In this document: positions 1 to 8,908 of the stretch, one piece after another
Layout: the number at the start of each line of letters is the position of its first letter
Position numbering within the stretch: the stretch's first letter is position 1
Source of the DNA: UBA1181 sp045617845
GTDB taxonomy: Bacteria > Bacteroidota > Bacteroidia > Bacteroidales > Paludibacteraceae
Assembly (NCBI GenBank): GCA_045617845.1
Contig: JAZLJL010000034.1
Location: forward strand, 12,587 to 76,586
Length of the DNA stretch: 64,000 nucleotides
Reading direction: 5' to 3'
Notes under the pieces: generated by a model
Told to the model about the DNA's origin: nothing
Database searches by the model: none
Seen by the model: the letters and a program-made list of their open reading frames with translations, nothing else
Program-made: the position numbers and the translations under genes

Positions 1-545
1 TTATTCCCGTTCATCTTCGATGTACCTATGCAACCAGTCATACCAGACCCCTGATAGTTATCCACCCATTTCCAATTGCAGTATTCGACAAGTTCAATTT
101 GCTCTTCCACGGTAGGCATACGCCAAGGTTTCCTCCACCTCATCCAAGCGACATCATCAATAGAATCCAAAACGACGTTGCCATTCACCATTTTATGTTT
201 TTCGAAATCCGAGGAGTATTTTATCGGTTCTTCATCAGGATCGATGATCCACTTATAATGCGCGGAGTCGTAAAAAGTCTTCGGTTCGACCTCTGACCAA
301 GCAAAATACGAGCCACACTCTGTAGGGGAAGTTGTGCCCACATTGCTGACAGCCCATTTCAAGCCACTCGGCAATCCCAAATCGACATAATTGTAACCAT
401 TCATTTTGCCGGAGATATCAACAGTTTCTTCCTCTGAGGTTGTCGTAGACGAATTTTTCTCATCACTAGAGTCATCATCGCCACAAGAGACAGAAGAAAA
501 CGACACCATAATAGGCAACACGATAAATAATAAAAACTTCTTCAT
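1..545 (-). CDS. FISUMP-type lipoprotein, 3' end cut off by the window
   Basis: The reading frame opens at 545 on the minus strand and runs off the left edge, so the C-terminus is missing. The protein starts with a short lysine-rich signal peptide ending in a lipobox (SVSC), followed by an acidic and serine-rich linker, so it should be a lipid-anchored exported protein. The segment YVDLGLPSGLKWAVSNVG is the hallmark opening of the Fibrobacter succinogenes major paralogous (FISUMP) domain, common in Bacteroidota surface lipoproteins. The function of that domain is not established. The start was chosen because it places the signal peptide directly at the N-terminus. Confidence 0.8.
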   Translation of the reverse strand, partial: MKKFLLFIVLPIMVSFSSVSCGDDDSSDEKNSSTTTSEEETVDISGKMNGYNYVDLGLPSGLKWAVSNVGTTSPTECGSYFAWSEVEPKTFYDSAHYKWIIDPDEEPIKYSSDFEKHKMVNGNVVLDSIDDVAWMRWRKPWRMPTVEEQIELVEYCNWKWVDNYQGSGMTGCIGTSKMNGN

Positions 546-606
546 CAATACAAAAAATTATCAATATGATATAAAAAAAGCCAAAGGTATAAAGGAGTAC
601 AAGAAA

Positions 607-1107
607 TCAATCCGTCACCTCCGCGAAAAGTTCAATGTTTTCATCGACGAATTGGGCGATAGCGGAAGTAGTCTCCTCCTCCATAAGGAAGAACTTTTCC
701 TCAAGATCGTCGAACACCTCGAAATCGACATACATGGAGAGGAACTCCTCGTCGGTGCACTCACGTTCCAAGGCATCTTGGTTAGCCTGATAAATATCCT
801 TCGCCTCATATACCAGTTTCGAAAGCGGTTTGGCGCCGAAAAGGCGGATAGCCTTAGCGAAAGGGTTACGGAAGAAATAACCGCCATAACCGTTTTGAAT
901 CAATTGGACGAAGCCGCCATCATTCATCTCGTTGCGGAAAATAGAATAAGCGAGCAACGTGTTTTGGTGACCATTCAGTTTAGCCATGCCTTCGGCGGTC
1001 AGTTCGCCACCCATCTCAGCCCAGTATTTATCGACGAACAAAGCGATGAACTCGTCGACACCAGACTCAGCGGCCTTACGTAATTCGGAATCGGATATCT
1101 GGATCAT
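607..1107 (-). CDS. DUF4375 (DMP19-like) protein
   Basis: This is a 166-residue soluble protein with no signal peptide or membrane segment. The central part (NDGGFVQLIQNGYGGYF) matches my memory of the DUF4375 family, whose members often act as small cytoplasmic helical proteins of unknown role; DMP19 of Neisseria is a DNA-mimic relative. The C-terminal half is strongly acidic, which would suit DNA mimicry, but that is inference. Its ATG overlaps the stop of the upstream HU/SPOR gene in an ATGA, so the two are translationally coupled. Confidence 0.72.
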   Translation of the reverse strand: MIQISDSELRKAAESGVDEFIALFVDKYWAEMGGELTAEGMAKLNGHQNTLLAYSIFRNEMNDGGFVQLIQNGYGGYFFRNPFAKAIRLFGAKPLSKLVYEAKDIYQANQDALERECTDEEFLSMYVDFEVFDDLEEKFFLMEEETTSAIAQFVDENIELFAEVTD

Positions 1108-2003
1108 TTCAGTTCGTCGTTAAGTTTAAAGACGGAGAGCACATAAGCGTCGCTCCAATCCTTTTCGGAGGAGAGGCAGAAATCGGAGATCTCAGACTTC
1201 GTCTTAGCGGAGAAAGAGGAGATGTAGAAATGGTTATCGATGCACAATAGGGACAACGATTTGTCCTTCGCCTTGCGGATGAAAGAGACAGCGGACTCCT
1301 CGTCAGAGAAATCAGAGACGATCAAATAATAACTTGCGTCCGCCTCATGGTAAGCCTCCAATTCGCTTTGGGCTTGGGAGAGTTCCATTTTCTTCACCTC
1401 AAGTTCCTTTTCGAGAGAAGTCTGCGAAATCTTCATCGGAATAAGGGAAGCCATATCCTGTTGGTAAGAAGAGTTGTTAACCGGCTGTCCGACAAGCAAG
1501 AAAGCCACGACAGCCGCCGCACCAATGGCGAAAGTCTTAACAGGACGAGCAGAAAAAGAAGAGGAAGGAGAAGAAACCGCGGACGATTTGCCATGGTTCT
1601 TATCCAACGTAGGGAAATAGAACTCACTGAGGCCGAAAGAATCGCCGCAAGCCACCTTCAAATTCTTCTGTAGGAACGCGATCTTCCCAGACTTCATCGT
1701 GAACACGCCGAAGTTAGGGACCGCATAGACACCATCATTCTTCAAGGCAGCCCAAATGGAAGCCACCTCATCCGAGACGAACTTGTTGGCCTCGTCGAAA
1801 GAGCAAGACCTCGACTTCATGAGCGCATGGGCCAAATCCCCGTCATTATGCACCAATCTTGCATTGAAGACCAGTTCCTTACGGGGAGGGAAGAACTTTC
1901 CCCCATCGAGTTTCGCCACGCAATCATTCACCACAAATCCGCCGAACCCGGGGACTATCACACACTCCTGACGAGCCAATAAATCTATAATGGTATCGAA
2001 CAT
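1104..2003 (-). CDS. HU-CCDC81 and SPOR domain membrane protein
   Basis: This 299-residue protein joins three parts. Residues 1-120 look like the HU-CCDC81 domain of Bacteroidota (opening with LLARQECVIVPGFGGFV), a relative of the HU DNA-binding fold. A single membrane helix lies near 157-172, then a short coiled coil (about 195-218). Residues 223-297 look like a SPOR domain, which binds denuded septal peptidoglycan. The layout puts the HU-like part in the cytoplasm and SPOR in the periplasm, which suggests a link between nucleoid and cell wall or division; this is inference. It heads a two-gene operon with the DUF4375 gene and has a -7 box at 2023-2030. Confidence 0.8.
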   Translation of the reverse strand: MFDTIIDLLARQECVIVPGFGGFVVNDCVAKLDGGKFFPPRKELVFNARLVHNDGDLAHALMKSRSCSFDEANKFVSDEVASIWAALKNDGVYAVPNFGVFTMKSGKIAFLQKNLKVACGDSFGLSEFYFPTLDKNHGKSSAVSSPSSSFSARPVKTFAIGAAAVVAFLLVGQPVNNSSYQQDMASLIPMKISQTSLEKELEVKKMELSQAQSELEAYHEADASYYLIVSDFSDEESAVSFIRKAKDKSLSLLCIDNHFYISSFSAKTKSEISDFCLSSEKDWSDAYVLSVFKLNDELK

Positions 2004-2022
2004 AACATTAAACTTTAGACAA

Positions 2023-2030
2023 CAAAGTTA
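2023..2030 (-). promoter_or_regulatory. -7 promoter box for the HU/SPOR gene
   Basis: On the minus strand this reads TAACTTTG, an exact match to the Bacteroidota -7 consensus TAnnTTTG, 20 bases upstream of the ATG. No TTTG is seen at the usual spacing. Confidence 0.5.
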
Positions 2031-2079
2031 ATCGTTTCGGGGATAATCCGACCATAAAAACGGCAAATCAATATTAACA

Positions 2080-2302
2080 GATGATTAAACATGTTTTCAA
2101 CACATTATCAACATGTTTTCGACACATATTTCACATGACAGAGAGGGAGAAGCGCACGGTCATTCCAAGCGAGGGAAGAATGCCATGGAAGCCATCAACA
2201 AAGTGTCAACATTCCATCAACAAGATATACACAAGCCATCAACAGGAAGGCAAGGAGAATATTCGGCAAAGGGGGAAGGAAAACAAACAGGCAAATGGCG
2301 AC
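2080..2302. other. Intergenic stretch with repeated TCAACA motifs
   Basis: This gene-free stretch carries many copies of a short motif: TTATCAACA and ATATACACA (each one base from the TTATNCACA DnaA box), TTTTCAACA, three CATCAACA copies, and a near-direct repeat of ACATGTTTTC at about 2089 and 2111. No convincing gene was found. It could be a protein-binding region or simply low-complexity sequence. Confidence 0.35.
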
Positions 2303-2337
2303 AAAAAAAGAGCCATCCGGGAAGGACGGCTCTTTTT
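2303..2337 (-). terminator. Intrinsic terminator of the coiled-coil lipoprotein gene
   Basis: The hairpin arms at 2310-2318 and 2324-2332 pair fully on the minus strand (with one G-U pair) and are followed there by a run of seven T. It lies 20 bases past the stop of the lipoprotein gene. Confidence 0.85.
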
Positions 2338-2356
2338 GATATGGTTACACCAAAAA

Positions 2357-3202
2357 TTACTTAGTTTGGATGACCAACTTCTTAGAAACTGACCAGAAAG
2401 TCTTATAGTTAGTGATTTTCAAGATCAAGTTCTTATCCTCGTTAGAAGTCTTAACCAAAGAGTAAGAGTTTGTAGGGTGGTTAGTCAAGATGACAGCCTT
2501 CTTAGAACCAAGAGGCAACTCAGTGAACTCACGGATATCAACTTTCGTGCAAAGGCTCTCGTTGATAGTAGCACCTTGTAAGTTCTTCAAACCTTTCTCC
2601 TTAAGGGTCTTCTTGTTAGCCAAGAAATAGTAAGCAGTGTTCAACTCAGCATCTTGAGCCTCCAAAGCAGCAACTTGTTGGATGTTAATCTGCTCAACGG
2701 AATCCCTAAGAGCGCGAACGCTAGCAACTTGAGTGTTCAAAGAGTCGATCTTGATGTTCTTCTCTTCCAATTGGAGCTTGAGGTCCTTAATAGTCTTCTC
2801 GTTAGCCTTCAAGTCCTTTTGCAAACCTGCCACCAAACCACGCAAGTAAGGGAGCTTACCCTCAGCCTTCTTCAAAGCTTGCTCCATAGAGTCAAGTTTA
2901 TTACGGCTATCTTGGAAAGCGCGGTGGATAGTCTCGAAGTCTTGTTGGATCTTTTGCTTGCTGTCAGCGTTAACGCCTTCAGAGCCCTCAGCCTCGCTCA
3001 AGATACCCAACTCAGTCTCCTTGATGCTTCTGAAGTTAGCTTGAACCTCAGAGATAAGAGCCACATAGCTATCCAACTTGTTCTCAGTCATTTGGTTCAC
3101 CTTTTGGAGTGAATCAACCTGACTAGTCAAAGCGTCGATTTTGTCTTGGTTACAAGACACTGCGAATAATGCAACGAATGCACCTAAAACTACTTTTTTC
3201 AT
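2357..3202 (-). CDS. Coiled-coil lipoprotein (Cbp1-like adhesin family possible)
   Basis: This 281-residue protein has a signal peptide with a lipobox (FAVSC), then a long heptad-patterned region (about residues 22-190) rich in Lys, Gln, Glu and Leu that should form an extended coiled coil. A compact C-terminal domain of about 75 residues follows (NHPTNSYSLVKT region). This layout resembles Bacteroidota lipoproteins named after the Cbp1 collagen-binding adhesin, but I recall that only loosely and no binding residues can be pointed to. It is a single-gene unit with its own terminator, located just downstream of rsmI. Confidence 0.7.
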   Translation of the reverse strand: MKKVVLGAFVALFAVSCNQDKIDALTSQVDSLQKVNQMTENKLDSYVALISEVQANFRSIKETELGILSEAEGSEGVNADSKQKIQQDFETIHRAFQDSRNKLDSMEQALKKAEGKLPYLRGLVAGLQKDLKANEKTIKDLKLQLEEKNIKIDSLNTQVASVRALRDSVEQINIQQVAALEAQDAELNTAYYFLANKKTLKEKGLKNLQGATINESLCTKVDIREFTELPLGSKKAVILTNHPTNSYSLVKTSNEDKNLILKITNYKTFWSVSKKLVIQTK

Positions 3203-3236
3203 TTTTGTCTAAATTTAAATTTATAATAAAAATTAA

Positions 3237-3944
3237 TTACTCTTCAACATTCCTATTCTTATCATTTGGTTTACCAGCCAAGATGACCACGATTTCACCT
3301 TTAGGCTCGTGTTCTTTAAAATAAGAACAAACTTCCTCGACCGTGCCTCGAACTGTCTGTTCATGCACCTTCGATATCTCTCGGGAGACGGAGACCAAGC
3401 GATTAGGTCCCATCACCTCCACAAATTGTTCCAAAGTCTTCACCAAACGGAAAGGAGACTCATATACAATCATTGTCCGGCGTTCCTCCGCCAATTCCTT
3501 CAGTTTCGTCTGACGGCCCTTCTTCTGAGGCAAGAAACCTTCGAAGCAAAAGCGGTCGTTAGGGAGACCCGAATCGACCAGCGCCGGCACGAAAGCCGTA
3601 GGGCCCGGCAAGCACTCCACCTCGATGCCCGCTTCGACGCATGCGCGAACCAGCAAGAAGCCGGGATCGGATATCGCAGGCGTACCCGCATCAGAAACAA
3701 GAGCGATAGTTTCCCCACCCTTTAGGCGGTCGACCACGGAGTCGGTCGTCTGATGCTCATTGAACTTATGGTGGGAAAGCATCTTCTTCTCTATTTCAAA
3801 GTGTTTTAGCAACACGCTTGTTGTTCTAGTATCTTCCGCGAGGATCAGGTCCACTTCCTTCAATATTCTGACCGCCCTCAACGTCATGTCCTCCAGATTA
3901 CCCACTGGAGTTGGCACAAGAAAAAGTTTTCCTTCGTTTTTCAT
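3237..3944 (-). CDS. rsmI: 16S rRNA (cytidine-1402-2'-O)-methyltransferase RsmI
   Basis: RsmI methylates the 2'-O of C1402 in the decoding centre of 16S rRNA with S-adenosylmethionine. The family's tetrapyrrole-methylase fold is clear: LVPTPVGNLEDMTLRA at the N-terminus, AEDTRTT near residue 37, and SDAGTPAISDPG near residue 85. At 235 residues it matches the shorter Bacteroidota form. Its ATG overlaps the stop of the upstream gene by four bases (ATGA), so the two genes form a coupled pair. Confidence 0.95.
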   Translation of the reverse strand: MKNEGKLFLVPTPVGNLEDMTLRAVRILKEVDLILAEDTRTTSVLLKHFEIEKKMLSHHKFNEHQTTDSVVDRLKGGETIALVSDAGTPAISDPGFLLVRACVEAGIEVECLPGPTAFVPALVDSGLPNDRFCFEGFLPQKKGRQTKLKELAEERRTMIVYESPFRLVKTLEQFVEVMGPNRLVSVSREISKVHEQTVRGTVEEVCSYFKEHEPKGEIVVILAGKPNDKNRNVEE

Positions 3945-4711
3945 GAAAACCTATCCTCCAACAATCTCATAAAATCCCCGACAGCCTCGTCTTCCTCGTC
4001 CCAAGAGAAGTTCCATTTCACATAATCGGCAGCTTCCTTAAAGGATTTCATGGAATCCAACGTGGCGATTGTCGACGACATAAGTTCGGCGTCACCTCCG
4101 AACAGTTCATTCAAATAGCGAATACGGTCATTTAACGTTATCGCCTTTCTGATAGATTGCACGAAACGGCTTTCCACACGCTTTGAAGACCGGTTCGCAT
4201 CCAAGACCGTGCGCACACCCGCAAATTCATGGACGTGCGGCTTAATCTCATCATGAACGACCTCCCCATGTTTTTCGTTCGGGACATCGTTATTTTCCTT
4301 AGTAGGCGATTCACCCGTTTCCGGTTCGGGTTCCTTCGCTGATTGATATGCAACTTTATCCACCACTTTCACAGGTTCCTCCTCGACCTTCGCCGCAGGA
4401 GCCTCACTCTTCGGGGTTTCCGGTTGGGTCGGTTTCTCGTCCTTAGGGGCAGGGGCAGCTTTTTCCACCACCACCTCCTCTATCACCGGCTCCACTACCT
4501 TAATTGCTACCGGCTCGCTCTCCTTACGCTTAGCCTCCGTATTCTGGTAGGATTCCAGTTGTTCTATACGCTGCAACAAAGAATTCGCCTTCCCTTTCGC
4601 CAAAACCAAGACAGACGACGGCACAACAGACATCTCAGACATTCCGCCACATAGCAGCGAAAGTTCCTTTACATCTTCAGATATTAGACTCATCAAATCC
4701 TTACTGTCCAT
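3941..4711 (-). CDS. Conserved Bacteroidales protein upstream of rsmI, unknown function
   Basis: This 256-residue cytoplasmic protein has three parts. The N-terminus (about 1-65) is helical. The middle (65-170) is low-complexity, rich in Glu, Pro, Lys, Ala and Val. The C-terminal 75 residues form a conserved helical domain (motif LNDRIRYLNELFGGDAE). I recall this C-terminal domain in unannotated Bacteroidales proteins but know no function. It is translationally coupled to rsmI by an ATGA overlap. Confidence 0.75.
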   Translation of the reverse strand: MDSKDLMSLISEDVKELSLLCGGMSEMSVVPSSVLVLAKGKANSLLQRIEQLESYQNTEAKRKESEPVAIKVVEPVIEEVVVEKAAPAPKDEKPTQPETPKSEAPAAKVEEEPVKVVDKVAYQSAKEPEPETGESPTKENNDVPNEKHGEVVHDEIKPHVHEFAGVRTVLDANRSSKRVESRFVQSIRKAITLNDRIRYLNELFGGDAELMSSTIATLDSMKSFKEAADYVKWNFSWDEEDEAVGDFMRLLEDRFS

Positions 4712-4773
4712 ACGCTCTGCCTAGAATTTTAACTATTTCGATTCCAAAACCTTCGAAATAATGAGAAACTCTG

Positions 4774-4781
4774 TATATTTG
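4774..4781 (+). promoter_or_regulatory. -7 promoter box for the permease-prmC-recX operon
   Basis: TATATTTG matches TAnnTTTG exactly and lies 66 bases before the permease ATG, in the divergent gap between the two operons. Confidence 0.5.
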
Positions 4782-4847
4782 CAAATAATCGCGTAAAGGT
4801 ATAAAAAATCTTTACCAAACATAACAAATGATTTCATTTTTTTCACA

Positions 4848-5978
4848 ATGGAGACTCCGTTTTCAAAGCCATTCACGTTCGACAGAACCGTCCGCATATT
4901 GATGGTCATTTCAATCATCATCGGTACCATATTATTAATCAGATATTTAAGTCCCGTACTAGTTCCGTTTTGCCTGGCTTGGCTTTTGGCTTATTTAATT
5001 TATCCACTTGTATATTTTGTACAAAAAAAATTACGTGTGGGCAACAAAAGCGTATCCATCATCATCGTTTTATTGGCCATAGCCTCCATCATCACCTTCT
5101 TAGTATGCTTTTTCACCCCGCAATTCGTCGAAGAAGCCATCAAACTAAAGAACTTCATCGCCCAATATACCATCAACGAAGAGGAGGGAATCATTCCCCA
5201 CAAATGGGAGATTTTCCTACAGAACTTCATCCGCGAGAGCAACTTGGTGGAACTCATGGATAACGAGGACGTGATGGACCTGATAAAAAGCGCTTCGCCG
5301 CACGTATGGTCCCTGCTCTCCAGCTCCTTCAACATGACGCTGAGCATCCTAGCGATGTTCATCACCATCATCTACCTTTTCTTCATTTTAAGGGATTACC
5401 GGAAAATCACGCAATACTTCAGCGCCTTGATTCCTCCGAAATACAGGACCTTCGCCCAGACGCTTTACCGCGACATCGAAGAGGGCATGAAACAATATTA
5501 TAGGGGGCAAGCCCTTGTGGCCATGTCGGTTGGCATCCTCTACGCCATCGGATTCTTCATCATAGACATGCCCATGGCACTGACCATGGGGCTCATCATC
5601 GGCACGCTCAACCTCGTACCCTACCTCCAAGTGGTAGGCATTCCGCCATGCATCCTGCTTTCGCTCGTACACGCAGCCGAGACAGGCACATCACCTTGGA
5701 TTCCGTTGCTTTCCCTCTTCGCCGTATTCGCCATCGTGCAAATCATCCAAGACGGCTACATCGTCCCTAAAATCATGGGTAAAAGGATGGGGCTCAACGC
5801 GGCGGTCATCTTGCTTTCCCTCTCCATCTTCGGCATGATGTTCGGCATTCTCGGACTCATCATCGCCTTGCCTACCACGACACTGATACTCTCTTACTAT
5901 AAGAGGTACGTCCTCGCCCGCTACTACAGCGCACCTACCAACGAATCGCAAGAATACATGGAGGAGGAGAACCAATGA
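4848..5978 (+). CDS. AI-2E family transporter (PerM-like permease)
   Basis: A 376-residue polytopic membrane protein of the AI-2E transporter/PerM family. Paired hydrophobic helices at the N-terminus (about 15-95) are followed by a polar extracytoplasmic segment and a cluster of five or so helices from about 175 to 355. The family signature appears in GLIIGTLNLVPYLQ and in the helix after PKIMGKRMGLNA. Members include exporters of autoinducer-2 or Na+/H+ antiporters, so the substrate is not predictable. Its stop overlaps the prmC start (ATGA). Confidence 0.88.
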   Translation: METPFSKPFTFDRTVRILMVISIIIGTILLIRYLSPVLVPFCLAWLLAYLIYPLVYFVQKKLRVGNKSVSIIIVLLAIASIITFLVCFFTPQFVEEAIKLKNFIAQYTINEEEGIIPHKWEIFLQNFIRESNLVELMDNEDVMDLIKSASPHVWSLLSSSFNMTLSILAMFITIIYLFFILRDYRKITQYFSALIPPKYRTFAQTLYRDIEEGMKQYYRGQALVAMSVGILYAIGFFIIDMPMALTMGLIIGTLNLVPYLQVVGIPPCILLSLVHAAETGTSPWIPLLSLFAVFAIVQIIQDGYIVPKIMGKRMGLNAAVILLSLSIFGMMFGILGLIIALPTTTLILSYYKRYVLARYYSAPTNESQEYMEEENQ

Positions 5979-6817
5979 CAAACCCTTGGATAGCACGTTT
6001 CGAAGAGGGGCTGAAAGAGCTCTACCCCTGTAGGGAGGCGAAAAACATCGCCTACCTCGCCCTCCAACACTTCTGCGGATGCAGTATGACCGACCTCCTG
6101 ATGGGCAAACACGACCATCTCGACGAGGATCAGGAACGGATCATGAGGGAGACCCTGACGCGGCTATCCGCCGGGGAACCTTTCCAATATATCATAGGAG
6201 AGGGGGATTTCCACGGACTCTCCTTCGAGGTGGACAAGAACGTCTTGATTCCGCGGCCTGAAACAGCGGAACTGGTGGATTGGATTTCGGACGATTACTG
6301 CGACAAGAAGGCTTCCTTCCTGGACGTCGGGACCGGAAGCGGATGCATCGCCATCACGCTGAAGTACCTCAACCCAGTCCTGGACGCCAACGCCATGGAT
6401 GTATCCGCACCCGCCTTGGAAGTGGCGAAAAGGAATGCGCAAAGCCTCAGCGCCGAAGTGAGATTCATCAAAGACGACATTCTCCACCCTCAGACGAAGT
6501 TCGAACCGTTCGACTTCATCGTGAGCAATCCACCCTACATCACGGAGGAGGAGAAGGAGAGCATGCGTCCCAACGTGCTGGAACACGAGCCGCACATAGC
6601 GCTCTTCGTCGGGAATGACGACGCGCTGCTTTTCTACAAGGCGATAGCGGACTTCGCCCTAAAGAACCTGAAGAACGGAGGATACCTCTACTTCGAAATA
6701 AACGAACGCTTCGGCAAGGAGATGGCTCTCATGCTGGAGGAGAAAGGGTATAAGGAGATTGTCATCAAGGACGACATGGAAGGCAAGGAAAGGATGGTAC
6801 GATGCAGAAAGAGATGA
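5975..6817 (+). CDS. prmC: Release factor glutamine N5-methyltransferase PrmC
   Basis: PrmC methylates the glutamine of the GGQ motif in peptide-chain release factors, using S-adenosylmethionine. The 280-residue protein has the N-terminal helical release-factor-binding domain (1-85), the LIPRPET motif (residues 91-97), the SAM loop DVGTGSG (117-123) and the catalytic NPPY (185-188). It sits in an operon with coupled starts on both sides. Confidence 0.95.
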   Translation: MTNPWIARFEEGLKELYPCREAKNIAYLALQHFCGCSMTDLLMGKHDHLDEDQERIMRETLTRLSAGEPFQYIIGEGDFHGLSFEVDKNVLIPRPETAELVDWISDDYCDKKASFLDVGTGSGCIAITLKYLNPVLDANAMDVSAPALEVAKRNAQSLSAEVRFIKDDILHPQTKFEPFDFIVSNPPYITEEEKESMRPNVLEHEPHIALFVGNDDALLFYKAIADFALKNLKNGGYLYFEINERFGKEMALMLEEKGYKEIVIKDDMEGKERMVRCRKR

Positions 6818-7314
6818 CATACGAACAAGCGAAGTCCAAACTGGAGGCGTTCTGCTCGCAACGGGAACTCTGCGAAAAGGAGGTGCGAGACAGACTGCAG
6901 AAATGGGGCATGGAGGATGGCGACCAGGAGAAAATCATCGCGCACCTCAAAAAAGAAAAATACGTGGACGACATCCGATTTGCCACATTCTTCGTGAAGG
7001 ATAAATACAATCTATCACATTGGGGGAAATCGAAAATCGTTTTCGAGCTCAGGAATAGGCGGATCTCCTCCGACGTGATAGAAGAGGCCATCATCCAAAT
7101 TCCGGACGAAGAGTACTCCTCGCAACTGGAAGAACTCCTAAAAAAGAAGAGGGGAAGCATCAAGAAGGGAACACCCTACGAAATCGGGGCGAAACTGATT
7201 CGTTTCGGCATATCGAAGGGATATGAGAGCGGACTGGTCATCAAGGCTACAAAAAAAATCATTAACACAAATAACAATACGACAGATTATGAAGATGAAT
7301 GGAATGACCTTTAA
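6814..7314 (+). CDS. recX: Regulatory protein RecX
   Basis: RecX binds RecA filaments and limits their activity. This 166-residue protein has the three-helix repeats of the family (motifs CEKEVRDRLQKWG, EKYVDDIRFA, WGKSKIVFELRNR). Two starts are possible: 6802 or 6814. The one at 6814 was chosen because it gives the same ATGA overlap with the upstream stop that is used elsewhere in the operon, and because the protein then begins MTYEQAKSKLEAFC like typical RecX. Confidence 0.88.
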   Translation: MTYEQAKSKLEAFCSQRELCEKEVRDRLQKWGMEDGDQEKIIAHLKKEKYVDDIRFATFFVKDKYNLSHWGKSKIVFELRNRRISSDVIEEAIIQIPDEEYSSQLEELLKKKRGSIKKGTPYEIGAKLIRFGISKGYESGLVIKATKKIINTNNNTTDYEDEWNDL

Positions 7315-8188
7315 GGGAATGTTTGCGGGGGAATCGACAGGGAAAAAGATTTTAGTGTATGTGTTTGCGCTTATTTTTTGCACTGTCTTTTTCTCTGCGT
7401 TGGGAGTTATAATCACAAAAATCGGCATCTGGCCCCAAAAAAGCGTGGAAGCGGCGAAGATCCTGCAATTGTTCAGTTCCGTCGGCGTGTTCCTCATGCC
7501 TCCTATCCTCTTCGTCTATCTAACGAAAAAGGATTCGGAGAATTATTTCCAGATGAACATGGTGGACCCGAGAATACTCATCTACGGGATATGCGCCATC
7601 ATCACCATCTTCCCGCTCATTTGCGTGCTAGGCGTTTGGAACGAAGGGATGCACTTCCCTGAGGCGCTCCAAGGAGTCGAAACGTGGATGAAAGCAGCGG
7701 AAGATGAAGCGAAAAGGCTCACCTTGCTCTTCCTCGACACACATACGATTCCTGGGCTAATCGGCAACCTTATCCTTATAGCTTTGATTCCCGCCCTAGG
7801 CGAAGAACTGACATTCAGGGGGGTGTTGCAACAAAGTCTGACAAAACATTTAAAGAACGGGCATGCGGCAGTTTGGATTTCCGCCTTCATATTCAGCGCC
7901 ATCCACATGCAATTCTACGGTTTCTTTCCGAGATTCGTATTAGGAGCGCTATTAGGATATCTGTTCCTCTACGGTAAGAGCTTGATCGTATCGATTTTCT
8001 GCCACTTCATGAACAATGCGGTAGTGGTCATCTTCGCCTACACAAGCTCGCCATCAAAGGCTTTGGAGAACGAGACTTCCTTCTCCATGACAAACGGCAC
8101 CATCGCCGCGAGCGTCCTTCTGCTCGGACTTACCTATCTCATATTTAAAAGGATAATAAAGATCGGAGAAAATAGCGCAAGAAGATGA
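7289..8188 (+). CDS. CPBP family intramembrane metalloprotease
   Basis: This 299-residue membrane protein of the CPBP/Abi (type II CAAX endopeptidase-like) family contains the glutamate pair and arginine of the family, GEELTFRGVLQQ, a histidine in SAIHMQFYG, and the final HFMNN motif. Members cleave prenylated or other peptides inside the membrane; the substrate here is unknown. The start at 7289 was preferred because the longer frame would add residues encoded inside recX with no hydrophobic or conserved character. It still overlaps recX by 26 bases. Confidence 0.87.
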   Translation: MKMNGMTFKGMFAGESTGKKILVYVFALIFCTVFFSALGVIITKIGIWPQKSVEAAKILQLFSSVGVFLMPPILFVYLTKKDSENYFQMNMVDPRILIYGICAIITIFPLICVLGVWNEGMHFPEALQGVETWMKAAEDEAKRLTLLFLDTHTIPGLIGNLILIALIPALGEELTFRGVLQQSLTKHLKNGHAAVWISAFIFSAIHMQFYGFFPRFVLGALLGYLFLYGKSLIVSIFCHFMNNAVVVIFAYTSSPSKALENETSFSMTNGTIAASVLLLGLTYLIFKRIIKIGENSARR

Positions 8189-8230
8189 ATCTTTCCTATA
8201 TCGCATCTTACTCCCATAAAGAGGAATAAA

Positions 8231-8256
8231 AAAAGAGCGGACAAAATCCGCTCTTT
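8231..8256. terminator. Bidirectional terminator between the CPBP gene and folE
   Basis: A perfect 11-base stem (AAAAGAGCGGA and its complement) with a four-base loop carries A-rich and T-rich flanks on both strands. It separates two convergent transcription units. Confidence 0.9.
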
Positions 8257-8299
8257 TAGTTTTAATTCATTTATTCACAACACCTTAAATTCCCATCCA

Positions 8300-8908
8300 T
8301 TATTTTCCCAAGAGGTTCATGAATTCCTCACGGGTTTTCGCCGCATTGAATGCGCCAGTGAAGTCGGACGTGGTTGTGATGGAGTGCATTTTCTCGACGC
8401 CACGCATCTGCATGCACATGTGTTGCGCCTCGATGACCACCATGACGCCCATAGGATCCAAAGTCTCTTGGATGCAGTCCTTGATTTGCGTGGTCAACCT
8501 CTCCTGGATCTGTAAACGGCGGGAAAGGATTTCGACCACACGGGCAATTTTGCTCAAGCCCGTGATTTTCTTATTAGGGATATATGCCACATGCGCCTTG
8601 CCGAAGAATGGCAACAAGTGGTGTTCGCACAAGGAGTAGAAATCAATGTCCTTCACGATCACCATCTGCTTATAGTCCTCTTCGAACACAGCGGACTCCA
8701 GCACCTCACGGGGGTCGATCTTGTAGCCATAGGTCATGAACTGCATGGCTTTCGCCACACGCTCCGGAGTCTTCTTCAGCCCCTCACGGTTCACATCCTC
8801 GCCAATCAAGCTGATAGCCTCGGCATACAAAGGAGCCAGCTTATCGGTCAACTCCTTGCTTGGGTATTTAGCTATTTCCCAAGGCTTTATTTGTAAATCA
8901 TCGTTCAT
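8300..8908 (-). CDS. folE: GTP cyclohydrolase I
   Basis: FolE opens GTP to 7,8-dihydroneopterin triphosphate, the first step of tetrahydrofolate synthesis. The 202-residue protein carries the family blocks: LKKTPERVAKAMQFMTYGY, the zinc and catalytic block SLCEHHLLPFFG, QERLTTQI, and EAQHMCMQMRGV with the second zinc cysteine. All zinc ligands appear intact. Its ATG overlaps the stop of the SPOR protein gene (ATGA). Confidence 0.97.
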   Translation of the reverse strand: MNDDLQIKPWEIAKYPSKELTDKLAPLYAEAISLIGEDVNREGLKKTPERVAKAMQFMTYGYKIDPREVLESAVFEEDYKQMVIVKDIDFYSLCEHHLLPFFGKAHVAYIPNKKITGLSKIARVVEILSRRLQIQERLTTQIKDCIQETLDPMGVMVVIEAQHMCMQMRGVEKMHSITTTSDFTGAFNAAKTREEFMNLLGK

